The notes: generated by a model not told the origin, from the sequence alone. Shown: positions 23,289-35,981, numbered from the stretch's first letter. The stretch: 64,000 nt of DNA from Abelmoschus esculentus (GCA_035048815.1 JAUCBN010000036.1:5776001-5840000), one strand, 5' to 3'. Made by a program: numbers and translations.

Positions 23289-24707
23289 TTAAAGCAACTC
23301 TTTAAAATATATTTTAACAAATTATTCCTGATTTTGTTGAATATCTCAATTATAAAGAAAGTAAAAATACTCCAATTATTGATAAAACTAATCACATAAT
23401 TGGTGTGTATTGGTCCTTCAATAATGCATACTACTTGGGGTAAAGTTTTTCTATAATAATATGTGTATTGATTATTCATATCTACAAACACCATTAAAGT
23501 AGAAAGCACTAAAACATGCGAAAGAGGCTTATTAAGGATGGATTTGAGGATTGCTAATGACTTAAGTACATGATGATGTTTTTAAATGTTGAAAAATGAG
23601 TCACACTCTGCCACTCAACTACCCAAACCAAACCAATTAAAGAGGTCTACAGGCAAAAATAAATTATAGTGTTTGATTTTAGCTTTTAGGTAGGAGATTA
23701 TGAAAAATATAAATATAAAAATATAATATCAAAATTATGTTATGTGACTTTAAAAATGAACACCAACATAATACAAATATGTGATCAAATTTGAATTAAA
23801 AACCAATAAAATGTAAAATAATAAAATATTATAAAAATGTACATATTTTTAACATTATAAAAAAATAAAGATTTATACTTAATACACAAATTGTGAAAAC
23901 GAAATCTTTATAATCATTTTAAATTTAGTGTTTATAGTTAGAATTTATATTTTATAAATTATAATTATAATTTTAGGGTTTAGAGTTTAGAATTTAGGAT
24001 TTAGAGTTAAATGTTTATAGTTATCCTAAACCATAAATTTTAACCAGAACCTATCAATTCTAAACTACTAAACTAAAAATTTTAAACTCTGAACACTAAT
24101 AAGCTTGTAAAAATATATATATTTTCGTTTATGTATGGAATATTACCGAAGAAAATATCAAAAACATAAATAATCATGGGCAGAGAGAAATTCCATAATA
24201 CTCAAAATATTTCAAAAACTTTATATAAAAACATTAAAAATAAAATTTGCAACATTAATGTAAAATATTTTAACGAGACCCTATTATGTTTAAAAATAAA
24301 TTGGTTATGTTTGGTTAAACAATAAACCATATAAGTTTTAACTTTTATCTAAATCAAATATGTAAGTAGATAAACCATCTATCATATACTATTTTTTGGA
24401 CAGTGAAAAGTATGGTATTTTTTAATTTACAACTTTTTTATTTAATTATAATATAATATATATTTATAAATTTTAAATTTTTTAATAATATATACATACC
24501 TTATAAACAAAAAAGATTGAACTTACTTATCTATTTCTCTTCTATTTCATTTTTAAAAATACATAGCATTATGTATTATTAATATTTATATTAACATAAA
24601 GTATATAATACAAGAAATATAAAATAATAACTCTTTTAAACTAATCTCCTTATTAGTTTTATTGCACAATTAAGAGCAGTAGAAAATTAAATGCAAGTGA
24701 TTTTTTT

Positions 24708-25284
24708 CGGACGATCAAACCCAATTTTGTTTTCTCATGATATTTGAGATAAACCCCGCAATAAATCAAATCAATTTTAAATTAAAATTATTATTAAATT
24801 AATATAATATCATAATTTAGAGACTAAAATTATTATTAAATCATATAATGATATAATCTTATTAAATATTTAATGTTTGATTATCAAAACAATAAAAAAT
24901 AAAATATTAATGACAATTTTGATAAAAAAAATTAATTGAGTGAAAAAAGAGTGACAATTGGGTGACTACTCTTGTAATTTTCCCGATAAAAATAATTTAA
25001 TTAAAATTTTATTTTAAATAGTTATAATTATATGTTGAGTCTTTAGAAATTTTAATTTTTTTTATCTTTATTAAATTGATAAAAAATTTTCTATCAGATA
25101 GTCACATTTAATTATTGATGTCTTTTACCATTTTGGTTTAAAGAGCAGCTAAGAGATTAGGGGTTAGAGATTATTCTCGATCTTACAGACCTCAACTGTC
25201 CGAAAAGTATATAAAATATTTTAAATGTTTTTAAAACTTTTTAAAAATTCAATTACGTCCTTATATATAATACTCAATTGATTT
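24708..25284. other. AT-rich spacer, no gene seen
   Basis: Runs of AATTATTATTAAAT are interspersed with poly-A/T. No domain, long frame or clear repeat border is visible apart from its left end, where U2 stops at CGGACGATC. Confidence 0.5.
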
Positions 25285-25920
25285 TTAATCAATTTTAATA
25301 ATTAACCCTTCCAGAATAACAATAACCTGCTCATGCTCAGTACTAACACTTCCAGAGGTATTAAGTGTATCACAAATGAGTTTGATTTTAACAAGAAACT
25401 CACCCACAGATATATTTCCTTTCTTTTGCGAATGTAAACTATATATGACGAAGAGCAGATATTTTAGCAGTCGACCTAGCACCAAACAACCTAGTAATCG
25501 CAGTTAAATAGCTCGTGAAAAAGTAAGACCGGTTAAATGAGGTAAAACATCAGCATGAACTGTAGACAAAATCCACAAAACAAGCAATTTATCTTGTTGA
25601 TTAAAGAGCAAAAAATCAGGATTTTCAACTTGTTGAGCTTCCTCATTTATGATAAAAGAACTAGGAGGTATCAATTTATCAGAGAGATATTACAATAAAT
25701 TATAACCATCGATAATTAAAAGAACTTGATGCTTCCAAATAATAAACGTAATCTCAGTCAATTTAACTGTATCATGCTTACGAAAGTGTTGAACATGATC
25801 GACTTTAAGCACAAACTGAGAATTAGAACTAAGTGCATTTGTAGGTGAAGAAGATTGAGATCTGTTCACATTTACAGGTGAAACAACAGTAGCATGTATA
25901 GGAGATGCATCTGTAGCCAT
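25285..25920 (-). pseudogene. Copia gag N-terminal region (Ale/Retrofit-like), broken
   Basis: The ATG at 25920-25918 opens a frame with an S/T/N-rich head, then VKLTEITFIIWKHQVLLIID, the signature of Copia gag N-termini. It continues with stops through DKLLVLWILSTVHADVLPHL (about 25570) and NISVGEFLVKIKLICDTLN (about 25400), which are gag helices. It belongs with the leader, primer site and LTR at 28964-29700; the solo LTR B at 25988 separates gag from its leader. Nothing of pol follows. Confidence 0.8.
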
Positions 25921-25987
25921 AGATCACAGATAACAGAAATAAACCACAAAGATCTTGACTGAAGCCTTAACACAAACAGTTGATGTG

Positions 25988-28963
25988 TGTAATCACTAAT
26001 TTTATCCGGGGTGAAAATCCGATTTTAATTTGCGATTTTATTTGAATAGCGGGATTGTAATTATTAAACAAAAATTTAAAAATATTAATCATGTGTGGTC
26101 ATCTTCATTGTGTGCTTAAAATATATCATATCATAGTATCATCTTTTCTTATATATATTACTTTTTTATTTTATTTTCGGTCAGTTCCTTTTTATCAACA
26201 TATATATTTTTGAAAATCCAAAAATATTATAAGTGTAAATATCATTATTTTGATGCACCCTTACGTTTATTCTTTAATGTATATATATTATAGATATCTT
26301 TTTAATATTTTTATATGATTAAATTATGTACATAAATAAACATATTAGTATTTTCTTCCATTTCATACATATGTACATATTTATTTATTTTTCATCATTT
26401 TCGGTAATTTAGTTTCTTAACTATTATTATTTACTTTATTATTTTTATTTTAAATTATTATTATTTTTCTTATTCGATTCTTATATTATTAGTTATTATA
26501 ATATTATTATTATTATTTATAACTAAATAATTAAACTCAAATATAAATAAATAAACCCAAGTCTTTATATTAATATAACAGTCCATTAGCAAAAAGAATT
26601 TTATTACAAGCTCAATTTGAATTACAACTGGCCCAATCTTTAGCCTTAACCTGGTTTAAGCCCAACCAGACCAGCCCAAACCTAATGTTATAACAAAAAC
26701 CCTAATTCTCATCTTATTCCCATGTGCAGCTGATCTGTAGCCGTCCGATCAAGGCGATGATCAACGGTCAAGATCACATCCGAGGAAGGTTCAGGATACT
26801 TCATGCTCCCACGTGCGACCTTTGGAGAGCCTTCACGCGCACGTGCATTGCATGCGGGAGACCTTTTGACCTCCAATCCGACTCTCCAGCTCCCCTCGCC
26901 GTCGCCATCGCCATCGCCGGTTGTCCCCTCGTTGATTCCAGCCACTTACATGCAAAATAAACAAAAAATCAGATTCGTACAACAATAAGGGGACCAAAAA
27001 CGCAAAAATCAGAGGCAAACAATTTTTCGGAGACAAATCGACAAGATTATCATGAGATATCAAATAATTTCAGTACGATTCCAACATCCATATCAGAAAT
27101 TTCAAAGGCGATTTCAGAGGATAGCAAGATACAAACAAAATTTCCAGTAGCAAGTCACAATGGAGAGCATTTTCTTTTTGCTAATTTTCATTTGTAATTT
27201 TTCGGCTATAAGAGTAGAGAGCCGAAACCAATGTAAGGGTTTCCCCCAAGCTTTTCGAATCAATACAAAGAAAAACCTTCAGAGGTAGATCCTCATCTTA
27301 TTTTTTGCGGTGAACTGAGAGGCAAGGGAGACTGAGCTCTCGTTTTTCTCTTTGAAACGAACCAAAAGAGGTTCTCTTCGTTTCCGTTTTCTTCTAAAAG
27401 AGAAGAGTCTTGCTTTGTTTTTTATGAAACCAAGGGTTTAGAACGGAGAAGATCTCGAAAAGAAAGGTTTCTAGTGGTTTTTGGGTTCGTCAACCACCGC
27501 TCGCGGTGGCCAGAATCTGAAAAATGTGGTGTTGTTCTTCAAGTGATGAAGAACATCTTTATTTCTGGGTTTTGATTGAAGAAAAAAACAGAGAAAAGTT
27601 ATTTTTCTCTTTGTTTTTTCGGATGGAGAATGATGAAAAGGGGGTATATTTTTATTATATTTATGTTATATAGTGAGGGACCAAAATAAAATTGATTTTA
27701 TTACCTCATTAAATCCCTCTGTCCCGTGGTAACTACACCCGCTGTCCTCTGTTTTTCTTTATGCCTTACGATTTGGTCACTAATCCGGCCATAATCATCG
27801 TTTTTAAATGGTTTAATTATTTTAAGACCATTCCATGTTTATGTGATTACTTTTAAGCCATTTCCCGAGTCAAAATAATGATTCGAGGGTCTGATTATTT
27901 TCTTTTTTTTTCAATCGAGTCCTTTTCCAGTGGTTATATGTCTTGTTTATAGTCTTATTATTTTCTTTATTTTATTTACCATATGCTTACTTGTTTATTT
28001 ATGCCTCCTTTTATTCATTTATTTGTACATGTATCTAGTTTGGTATACTTTTGGTACATACTTTTGTTTTCATTTTTGTTACGTTTTCATTCCTATGTTA
28101 TTTGCACACTTTATTTTATTATTCACATGCATGTTTTATCTTTGCTACAAATTTATTTTATTATGTCATGCATTTGCTTTTATTTAGTTTATCTTTATTT
28201 TATGCTTGCTTCATTTATGTCATGTATTTATATTATTGCATTTCATTGTTGTAAATATTGTAACACGTATTTATTTTGGCTATAGTGTAACATTTATTTC
28301 CTTTTCGCTCAAGCTCACATTTCACACCACTCCATTAATTAATGAGTCTAATTTCAAACGTGTTTATTCGGTCGTAACAGGCTCGTGTTCCGACGTATTG
28401 ATCGCGGTGTATGCGTTGCCTTCGAATAAAGACATGTTAAAAATAAAATTGAATTTGAATATTTAAACAAATAATAATTTAAATGTCACTTTAAAACGGA
28501 AAATACAAAATCAATTAAGTGGTTACTTTGATAGAGGTGCCAATTTTAGGCGGTTTTAAACCATAAACCCGTTTTTAACCGTAACCAACTCTCGAACCCA
28601 AATCATTTTGAATCTCTGGTTTTTTACGGTGTCCGACCTACCAAAGTGGTCGGTGGCGACTCCAACTTTTTTAAAAAAACCTAATTCCACTTCTTTAAAA
28701 CAAAATTCCCAATTCTTAAATTCTTCTTTTTTTTATCCCTAATTTTTAATTAAAACCTCTTATTTTTATTTCCTTAAATCCCTAATTTTTTGAATCCCTA
28801 ATTCCAATTTTCAATTTGAAACCCCAATTTACTTTCCGTTTTTCCCTTTTCAAATCTTAGGTCAAATGTCTCAATTCTAATTTTCAAATTTCTCATTTTC
28901 ACTCTTTCACTAGTGACACCTTTTTACTACCCATATTATTTTAAGAAATTTAGAGTCGCTATA
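25988..28963 (+). repeat. Solo LTR of family B
   Basis: It opens TGTAATCACTAATTTTATCC, exactly like the minus-strand start of element B's LTRs. It ends CTAGTGACACC...GAGTCGCTATA against the family end GACCC...GGGTCGCTACA. It is 2976 bases, similar to B's 2953-3140. The flanks ATGTG and ATATG would be a target duplication with one change. No internal sequence is left, so it probably formed by LTR-LTR recombination. It is much more diverged than element B. The hydrophobic frames at 27930-28285 are low-complexity LTR sequence, not a gene. Confidence 0.85.
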
Positions 28964-29478
28964 ATATGCACAAAAAAGGAGAAGACACAATTTTGCGGAG
29001 GTAATTCAAGCTATCGCACTGTACTCAAAAATCTTTAAACAACAAATTTATGAAGACTCAAACACTCGATCAAAAGAATATGAAAATTGATCACTCATTT
29101 TGTTCTACTCACAAAAACAAACCAGAGAACAAAGATCCACATGACCTTACCACATATCCTTGAAACTGAAGATCTAATGTTGACGCATGAATTAGACTAT
29201 GATAAATAGAGAAATCAACGTATATCAGAGCTGTAAAGTATCTTCTGAATTGCAGGTAATCGAAAAACAGCAATAGAAGTACTCAGGAAAAACAGAAATC
29301 ACACGTATACGAGATACACTGTATCAACAAGTTTCAAAATTCTGAAAGTGCGATAGTTACGAATCAGAAAGAAACACCTGACAGAGAAGAAGAAGAAGCA
29401 TGAAACAACTGAGAAGTAGCAGCAACAATCAGGCAAGAAGTTGACCCGATAGCAGGACTTTTTTGGCGATTGATACCA
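28964..29478 (-). other. Copia leader and primer-binding site
   Basis: On the minus strand TGGTATCA (29478-29471) directly follows the LTR end TTCAACA and matches the initiator-tRNA-Met site of Copia elements. The 500 bases after it are non-coding leader, interrupted by solo LTR B before reaching gag at 25920. Confidence 0.7.
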
Positions 29479-29700
29479 TGTTGAATAGCAAACAAACAGA
29501 AGGAGAGAATTGGTACTCTCATTTATTTTATTAATTGTGCTGTAATATTCTCAATAGAGAACCAACCTTTTATACAAAGTTGAAGGGCTGATCATAATCA
29601 GTTAACACAAACGACCATCTAACAACATTCTTAATCGTTGATAACCAACTATGACAACTAAGCTTACAATGAAACCATTCACCTACATTTATATCCTAAT
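29479..29700 (-). repeat. Copia 5' LTR remnant
   Basis: The plus-strand end TGTTGAATAG touches the primer site. The other border is uncertain; CTAACA or TTAACA words near 29600-29625 are candidates. The sequence contains a TTTTATACAAAG-like TATA word. Only one LTR is present. Confidence 0.5.
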
Positions 29701-29745
29701 AGCGTGTGTGATTAATTTTCAGGCAAAGAGTGATTAATTTTCAGG

Positions 29746-30390
29746 CAAAGAATAATGCGTTATTGAAAAAATGAGGTTGGGGATTCACAAAGGAAAAACC
29801 GTCACTTTGGAGCAAGGTAATTGACTCTAAGTATGGTTTTTCACAGGTGCGGGAACCCCCTTGAGGAATCTATTTCTTAGATTATATCGTGAGTTCTACC
29901 AGAAAAGAGTGGTGGTTGCAAATATGATAGAAAATGGAGCTTTTAGTGCGATTAATTGGACACTGTGGTTCTTAAGCCTTTGCTAGATTGTAAGAAGTAT
30001 CAGTTGTTGGACATTAAGAAGATGATTCAAGATGTGAAGCTGATCCTTTAGGTGAAGGATAAAATAGTTTGGATTTACGATAGAGCTGGGATGTTTTTTG
30101 TTCAAAAATTATCATATTTATTAACCAATATTGAATTGATTGATCCATATTTTAACTTTGATATTTTATGGAACTTGAAAGTTCCTCCAAAAGTTAGGAG
30201 CTTTCTGCGGATGTTCAAAATAGACAGAATTCTAACGAATATCTCTTTGCGAAGCAGGGGGATAACTTAGAAGAAAATCATTGTATTTGTGGTATGTGTA
30301 ACTTTGGACTAGAAGACTCTGCATATGTTTCTTTCGTGGAGTTTTTTGGAATAATTTTGACGATATTGATTTTTATATTCGGAACTTCCA
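29746..30390 (+). pseudogene. L1-type LINE reverse transcriptase C-terminus
   Basis: Plus-strand frames give KNNALLKK...GWGFTKEKPSLWSKVI and VIDSKYGF (about 29750-29840), typical of the end of plant L1 RT. Next comes the zinc-binding RT-associated domain: ILWNLKVPPKVRSFL (about 30160-30200). In-frame TGA and TAG codons interrupt it. The domain belongs to ORF2 of non-LTR elements, which copy themselves at a nicked target. No poly-A tail or ORF1 is seen, so it is a fragment. Confidence 0.8.
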
Positions 30391-30571
30391 TGTCGTAGAA
30401 TTAAGCTATCCTTTTAAAGTTGAAACTAGAAAAAAATCATGACAATAATATTAAGACATTGGGTTTCCATATAATAGAGCATCATAATGTATGTCTGTAT
30501 AGTTCATAGTAGATTCACATATGGTACATCGATATATTTACGAAATGAGCTTATCAGAGCGGAAGTGTTGT

Positions 30572-31322
30572 TTAGGCAGTGGGGTAGGATGCTTGCATTG
30601 CTATGCCCCAAAGACCTTCCTTTGCATCCGGATGTAGCCTTGTTCACCCCAGCTAGTGCCCCAAGAGTTTTTCACCAACCAATACTTAGTCCCATCATCA
30701 TCTTCTCCGTATCCAACAGCCGTCACTCCACGATCCAGTTCCGTGCCACAGGATCCCGTAAATACACCACTAGAGTAGAATTGAAACTCGAACCCGCTGG
30801 CATCAGTGGCAACTGAAACAGGTTGGTTCGCAACTGCCTTCTGCAGTGCATCTTCACTATTGACAGGTACATCTTGGAAGCCATTTATGGTAGCTGCATG
30901 GTTGGCTTCCTCATTGGCATTACATGTGCCATCAACTCTAGTTTAGGGGTAGTTTAATGCTTTTGTTCTTCTGGATGAATTAGAAGGCATCACCCATTAA
31001 ACCACCTTGGCAGCCTTGATCCTCACCTTTGGTGTCGAAGTCCACCAGTTCTTGCTCAAACAAGGAAATCAACGTACTTGTTGTTAGCTTGGTTACCCCT
31101 TCCATGGCTGCCACAGCTGAAAACACCCAACAACATCCTGTGATAGTTTCAGCGTTAGAATTAGTACTATATTTACAAACAAAAGTTTAAGAAGCTACAT
31201 GATATTTGAAGAGCATACCACATTGAAAATGTTGAAACGCTTGTGTCTCTCATTGTTGTCACTGTAAACTCGTCCAAATTTGGACATCCATTTTCGATGT
31301 CTCTCGTAAATCGATGTATTTT
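30572..31322 (-). pseudogene. Papain-like cysteine protease, 3' part (exon 1 rest and exon 2)
   Basis: On the minus strand 31317-31218 continues the inhibitor prodomain (YERHRKWMSKFGRVYSD, KRFNIF). A GT (31217) to AG (31138) stretch of 80 bases follows, then GCCWVFSAVAAMEG with the catalytic cysteine near 31131, EDQGCQGGLMGDAF, a stop (about 30981), QKAVANQPVSVA, LDRGVTAVGYG, KNSWGTSWGEQGYIRMQR, a frameshift near 30610, and the C-terminus GIAMQASYPTA with stop at 30574-30572. The family is SAG12-like vacuolar cysteine proteases. The active-site histidine is arginine (30732-30730). About 95 residues between prodomain and catalytic cysteine are missing. The first 32 codons lie at 57768-57673. 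Confidence 0.9.
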
Positions 31323-33254
31323 TGTAACACTCCAAAAATAGGCTTAGATGTTATCATGGTCGGATTAAGTGTTCGATTGAACCGATCAAGCTAATTAGCC
31401 TAGATTTGGAATTTAACTTTTATAAATTGTTTTTAAAGGAAATAAAATATGGAAAAATACTCTAAAATTCTTATTTGGACTATATTTCAGTTTGGTCAAA
31501 TAAATTTTATAAAATTTCACTTGGAACCTTGACATTTTGGAAAATAGCGATTATTTTGTAAAAATGTAAAACTGGACTATTTTAGTGACTAAAATATAAT
31601 TGGGTCAAAACTTAGAATATTTAAAAGTCTATTTATCCAATCTTTCTCAGTTGATCTAACATTACAAAAATCACTTTTATAACTTCTTTTAATCATCAAT
31701 TAAGATTTAACTGAGGCATATTTCCCATTTTTCACCAAAATCACAATTTCACGTAACTATACATTTTCTCTCAACTTCTCCCAATTTTCTTGGTTTCCAA
31801 TCAGACTTATCTTCAATTTTTCAAGGTAAATCATATCCTTTTGATTCAATTTCGTTCACATTAATTTCTCCTTGTTTCTCTTCAATTTTCTTATACTTTA
31901 CAACTTGTTTTCATGGGTTTTACAATTGTAAGGAGGTTGGATCATGTTTACAGGTAAAAAATCATTCAAAACTATTAACTTTGAGTTCTTTATTGAAATT
32001 ACCAAGTATTTGATCCATTACATGGATTTCTTGATTTGTTTTATGGTTTTAATTGATGATTTTCGAATTTTATCGGTTGATTTTGATTGAATTAATGCAA
32101 TCCCGTAGTAAGGTGATACCTGATGGTTTTCAATGGTTAAATCAATAAATTTTGATTTATTTTAACATGGAATTAAAGGCTCTTAGATGGGTAAACCCGG
32201 ATCTTAGGTTTTGGTGGTGTTAATTGGATTAGATCCTCGGTTTTTGGTTTGTTTGGGTGGCTGAATATTTTTCGTTGGTTAGGATGGTTAGATCATGGTT
32301 CTTGGATGTGTTTTGTTGTTGATAAGTTATGGTTTTCGTTGGCTAAAGGCTGGAGATCGTTCGGATGAGTTTCAAATATGTTTTCGGTTTTCTTAAGTGT
32401 AGTTTTTTGGGGCTGTTTGTTTGGGAATTGTGGGAGGTTGATTGAATGCATTAATATGAATTAATCCCTTTATTATTTTTGTGTTAAAGTAGGGTAATGT
32501 GTTGATCTAAGTGTTGGAAGTATTTCAGAAAATGCGAAAGTGTTGGTTGCCTTAGGCAAAAAAGTTTCGAACAAGTGGTTATTGGGTTGTTGTGTCAGTA
32601 AAGTTTTACTTGTTTTATCAAAGGTTTAGGGGTGTAGGGATGGTGTGAAAAAACTCTCTACACTTAGAAGTAAGTTAAAAGGTTTTGCTCTCTTAATGAT
32701 TCCCATATCACTCCATATTTGTCATGTTTTAGTCATGCTCTTAATGTAGTTTTTACATATGTGATTTATGCATGAGAAATGATAAGTTTTTTGGCTACAA
32801 GTTGTGTTCATTGTTTTTCGTTGGTATCGGATAAGTTTTAGCAATTAAACATTCCATGAGTTTTATTAATTTCTATGATTTTGATAACATATCCAATGAT
32901 TTGATAATGTTGCATTAGTTTTATGAAAGAATATGCTTATGAAGAAAAGGTTTTCAATTCATGAATTGAATTTGATAATGATGCATTCATGTGTTAGTTG
33001 TTGTATATGTATGGTTTATGATGGTTTTTATGACTTATAAAGCATGAGAATGATTTGGATTAAAGTATGGTTATTACCTTTTCACCGAATAAAGTCGTTG
33101 AACATAATTTGGTTCTCTTTAATGAACATATGGTGAGTCTATTGTAAACCAACAAGCTTTCATGCATAATGAGAATGATATTGGCTTAGTGACATTATTT
33201 TAAGACCGCGAATACAAATGACATATCGTTAGTATTAAGTGCACTATAATATTG

Positions 33255-33470
33255 AGTTAGTATGTTGTATTGCTTACACATAAACAAGTGTAACTTTGTG
33301 TCCGACCGTGCGTGTAGAGCTTGCCTATATGTAAAAAAGGGTGACTTTGTGTCTGACCATGCATATAGTTGACCCATATGTAAACAAGAGTGACTTTGTG
33401 TTCGACCGTACGTAGTGGGGGTAACATGTATACAAGGGTGACTTCATGTCCAACCGATGCATGTTGAGAC
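33255..33470 (+). repeat. 58-bp tandem repeat in LTR C
   Basis: Four diverged units are built on GTGACTTTGTGTCCGACCGT (or close variants), each followed by a variable stretch and AT(A/G)TAAACAAG. The units start near 33288, 33348, 33390 and 33447. Confidence 0.75.
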
Positions 33471-34360
33471 CATGTGTCTCTAGATAAGGAATAAGGAATT
33501 CAGGTATTCGATGGGTATAAGGTTTGAACAAAACTAGTCATTTAGTTGCCAATATGCATGGTTTATGATTTGAGACTTTTGTGTATTGAAAAGCATGAGA
33601 TTGTGCCACATTTTGATATAGAATTGTTTAGAGAATGTAATGTTTTAAGGTAACGAATTTCACAAGCATGTGTTTTAATTAAGTTTTGTACAAGGATATG
33701 AGAGCGAGACGATGGCCTAAGCGTAGCTAGGTGTTTAGCATATAAAACTTGTGATTTTTAAATTAAAGTGCGCATAGTTTAAGCTTTTCTAGGAGAATAA
33801 CATGTAAGACTTTAGACTAATGCATAGAGATGAATGTGTATAAAAAGGCCATCAACTTTGTTGTTTAAAGCATAAGAGTCTTGAGAGTTTAACTTTGAAA
33901 TACATGAGATAAATGATACTTGATAAGAAAATTGTTTGATTTTGTAAACCATGTTTGAGACACTTTTAATGAGTATGATATGGTATGATTTAAAGTGTTT
34001 TATTGATTGATATATGAGCTGCAATGAGGGTATAGTTTCATTGTTGCAAGAGTTGACTTTTGGTTGACGATGATGACTTTGGTTATTTGAACTTGAGCTT
34101 GTATTGGATGTTGAACAATGTTGATGTCTTGTAATTATACGCATCTAAAGAAAGTGTGTTGAATGCCTTGAATCTTATGTTGATATTAGGTTGTGATGCA
34201 TTTATCTTGGATGCCAAATGATTAAGTTTAAGCATGGTAATTTGGTTGATGATGCGTGCTCTTTGGGTTTAATTATATTTGGTTGATGTTAAGCATGTTT
34301 AACAATCTTTGTGAATGTGTTTGGAGTGCCTTTGAGGCTATTTTTTGGAAAAATTACCCA

Positions 34361-34590
34361 ATGGTATCAAAACAGGGGAGTATTGTTTCGATACACGGGC
34401 TTGAAAAGGGTGAATCGAGTTAAAAATGACCTAGCTATCGATACTGTTTCCCTTGGTATTGATACTACCCCTTGCATTTTTGGCCTAAGTATCGATACCG
34501 TTTCTCATGGTATTGATACCATTATTGTCAGTTTCAAAAGGTTATCGATACCATCCTTGGTGGTATCGATACTCTTATCAATTATGGTAG
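34361..34590. repeat. TATCGATA palindrome cluster in LTR C
   Basis: Eight or so copies of GGTATCGATACC or one-base variants (GGTATTGATACC and others) occur in 230 bases. The same word is clustered in family A LTRs (85-350 and 61440-61620), although the LTRs are otherwise different. The function is unknown. Confidence 0.8.
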
Positions 34591-34656
34591 TTAAAGGCTG
34601 AAATGTAAGCTCACATTCCACTTTCGTTTTTGTTACGATTCTACAAAAGCTATGTA

Positions 34657-35981
34657 TGTGATGAGTACATAAAAGTTATCTATTTTCACATCATTTCTCC
34701 ACTCATTTATTGCTTATAAAGACTGAATTATAAGCAATAATAGATATTTCTGATTATTTTCCACATCTCAGCATCCGAATACTGTTATTATGAATTTATC
34801 TATTATTTGGGATAAAACAGATATGTTTTATAGTTTTCTTTTCTAGACAGAAGACTAGATCACAGAAAAGTTCCAAAGAAGAAAATAGATATTGAATTGC
34901 AATGAAGCATCCACCGAGACAACATTCTGAAGATTGTCGCGACAGCGTAAAAAGATAAAAGGTGATGCTCAACAGGAAGAGGAAAGGATGCCGAAAGAAA
35001 AAGAAAGAAGAACAACTCAGTTAGGAAGTCGAACCCAAGCCAAACCGCGGGAAGAGACATTTTAGGAATTAAGATTTATTTAATATAATTTAATTAGGAA
35101 TTAGACTTCTCTTCTGTTTAGAACTTTTTCCTTGCATGGAAAGATCAGCTTAGGACTTGGCCTATATAAGGCATCCATTAGGTTTAGGTTTAGACGAGAA
35201 GAAGTCAGTTTACACACATAACTTATCCTTAGCCGCCGAGCACACTATGTTCTAAACTCCTTTGGAGGTTTAGATTGTTGTGGAGTAGAAAGAGAGGAAG
35301 GTTACATTATTATTGATATTTAATAATGCAAGTCTTATTTCATAGTTCATTCTTTCTGTGTACTTAACTTTCTTTGCAAATGAGCTCGAGATGCTAAGTA
35401 TGTGAAGAAATATCCATTTGTCTAATATCGGGAGAGTTAGGCTCATGAAACGAGAAAATACGGTCTTTGCTCAAGGGCATTGACTAACATGGGTCGAATT
35501 TCAGCGACTAAAAAGATGCATGTGAGGTTGTTATCTACCCTTGATTAACGCTGGGAGGTATCATCAAGACAAGAGGATTTCAACAACTTTCTTCGCTTAG
35601 GGATAATGAAGAAACATATACGGCTGCTCTGTCAAACTATAGAAAGTTAAATTATCGACAAGGCATAACCCCGGCGAGGCAGCTGTGGCGACTCTTTGTG
35701 CGATCCGCCGAGGCGACAGTTCAACCCTATTGCATTAATAAGTGGATTAACAATATAAATGGATTCTCCTCTACAAATCATTCAATCTAGCCTCATTCTT
35801 CTCAATTATTTCTTTTCCATAATTTAATATCGTTTAGTTAATGCAATTAGATTCAATCCAATTATTTGTTTTTTTAATTTCTTAGTGCAATTATAAGTAG
35901 TAGAATTGACACAGTTCTCGTGGGACCGACATCTTAATTACTACAATCTGACAAAGTTGGAACCAATAGGAATCTAGAACC
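34657..35981 (+). repeat. LTR D, left copy
   Basis: It opens TGTGATGAGTACATAAAAGT. The matching copy is split at 38267-38877 and 56799 to about 57520. Both contain CCTATATAAGGCATCCATTA (a TATATAA promoter word near 35162), GGTTTAGATT, ATCGTTTAGTTAATGCAATT and end near TCTAGAACCT. It is about 1.33 kb. The copies differ by scattered substitutions. The exact 3' border and target duplication are uncertain. Confidence 0.8.

Larger units (their letters stand above)
17935..24707. repeat. U2: second copy of the tandem AT-rich segment
   Basis: It starts at GATCTAAAATTTAAAACAT (U1 counterpart at 9262) and ends in the T tract before CGGACGATC. It is interrupted by the Copia element at 18609 to about 23222, and it lacks the family E element and most of the 412-bp duplication present in U1. 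Roughly 190 bases of U1 (about 9894-10080) are also missing at the Copia insertion, so a deletion accompanied the loss of the Copia 5' end. No gene is visible outside the Copia element. Confidence 0.8.
31323..34656 (+). repeat. LTR C, left part
   Basis: It opens TGTAACACTCCAAAAATAGG straight after ATTTT (31318-31322). Its end is at 57672 (GGGGGTTATA), followed by ATCTT: a 5-base target duplication with one change. Non-coding throughout. Joined to 57521-57672 it would be about 3.5 kb, so either a solo LTR or a non-coding LTR element. The plus-strand orientation is nominal. It carries a 58-bp repeat (33255-33470) and a TATCGATA cluster (34361-34590). It landed in the first exon of the cysteine protease gene. 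Confidence 0.75.

Noticed and set aside
26709..27063. Overlapping frames on both strands in a GC-richer patch
   Set aside because: Part of the solo LTR B promoter-like region; no domain and no conservation of frame.
27930..28285. Hydrophobic frames resembling membrane segments
   Set aside because: They lie in T-rich sequence of the solo LTR B, overlap in three frames and have no counterpart conserved in element B's LTRs.
30487..30816. 109-codon plus-strand open frame
   Set aside because: It is the antisense of the cysteine protease 3' exon, which has the conserved motifs on the minus strand.
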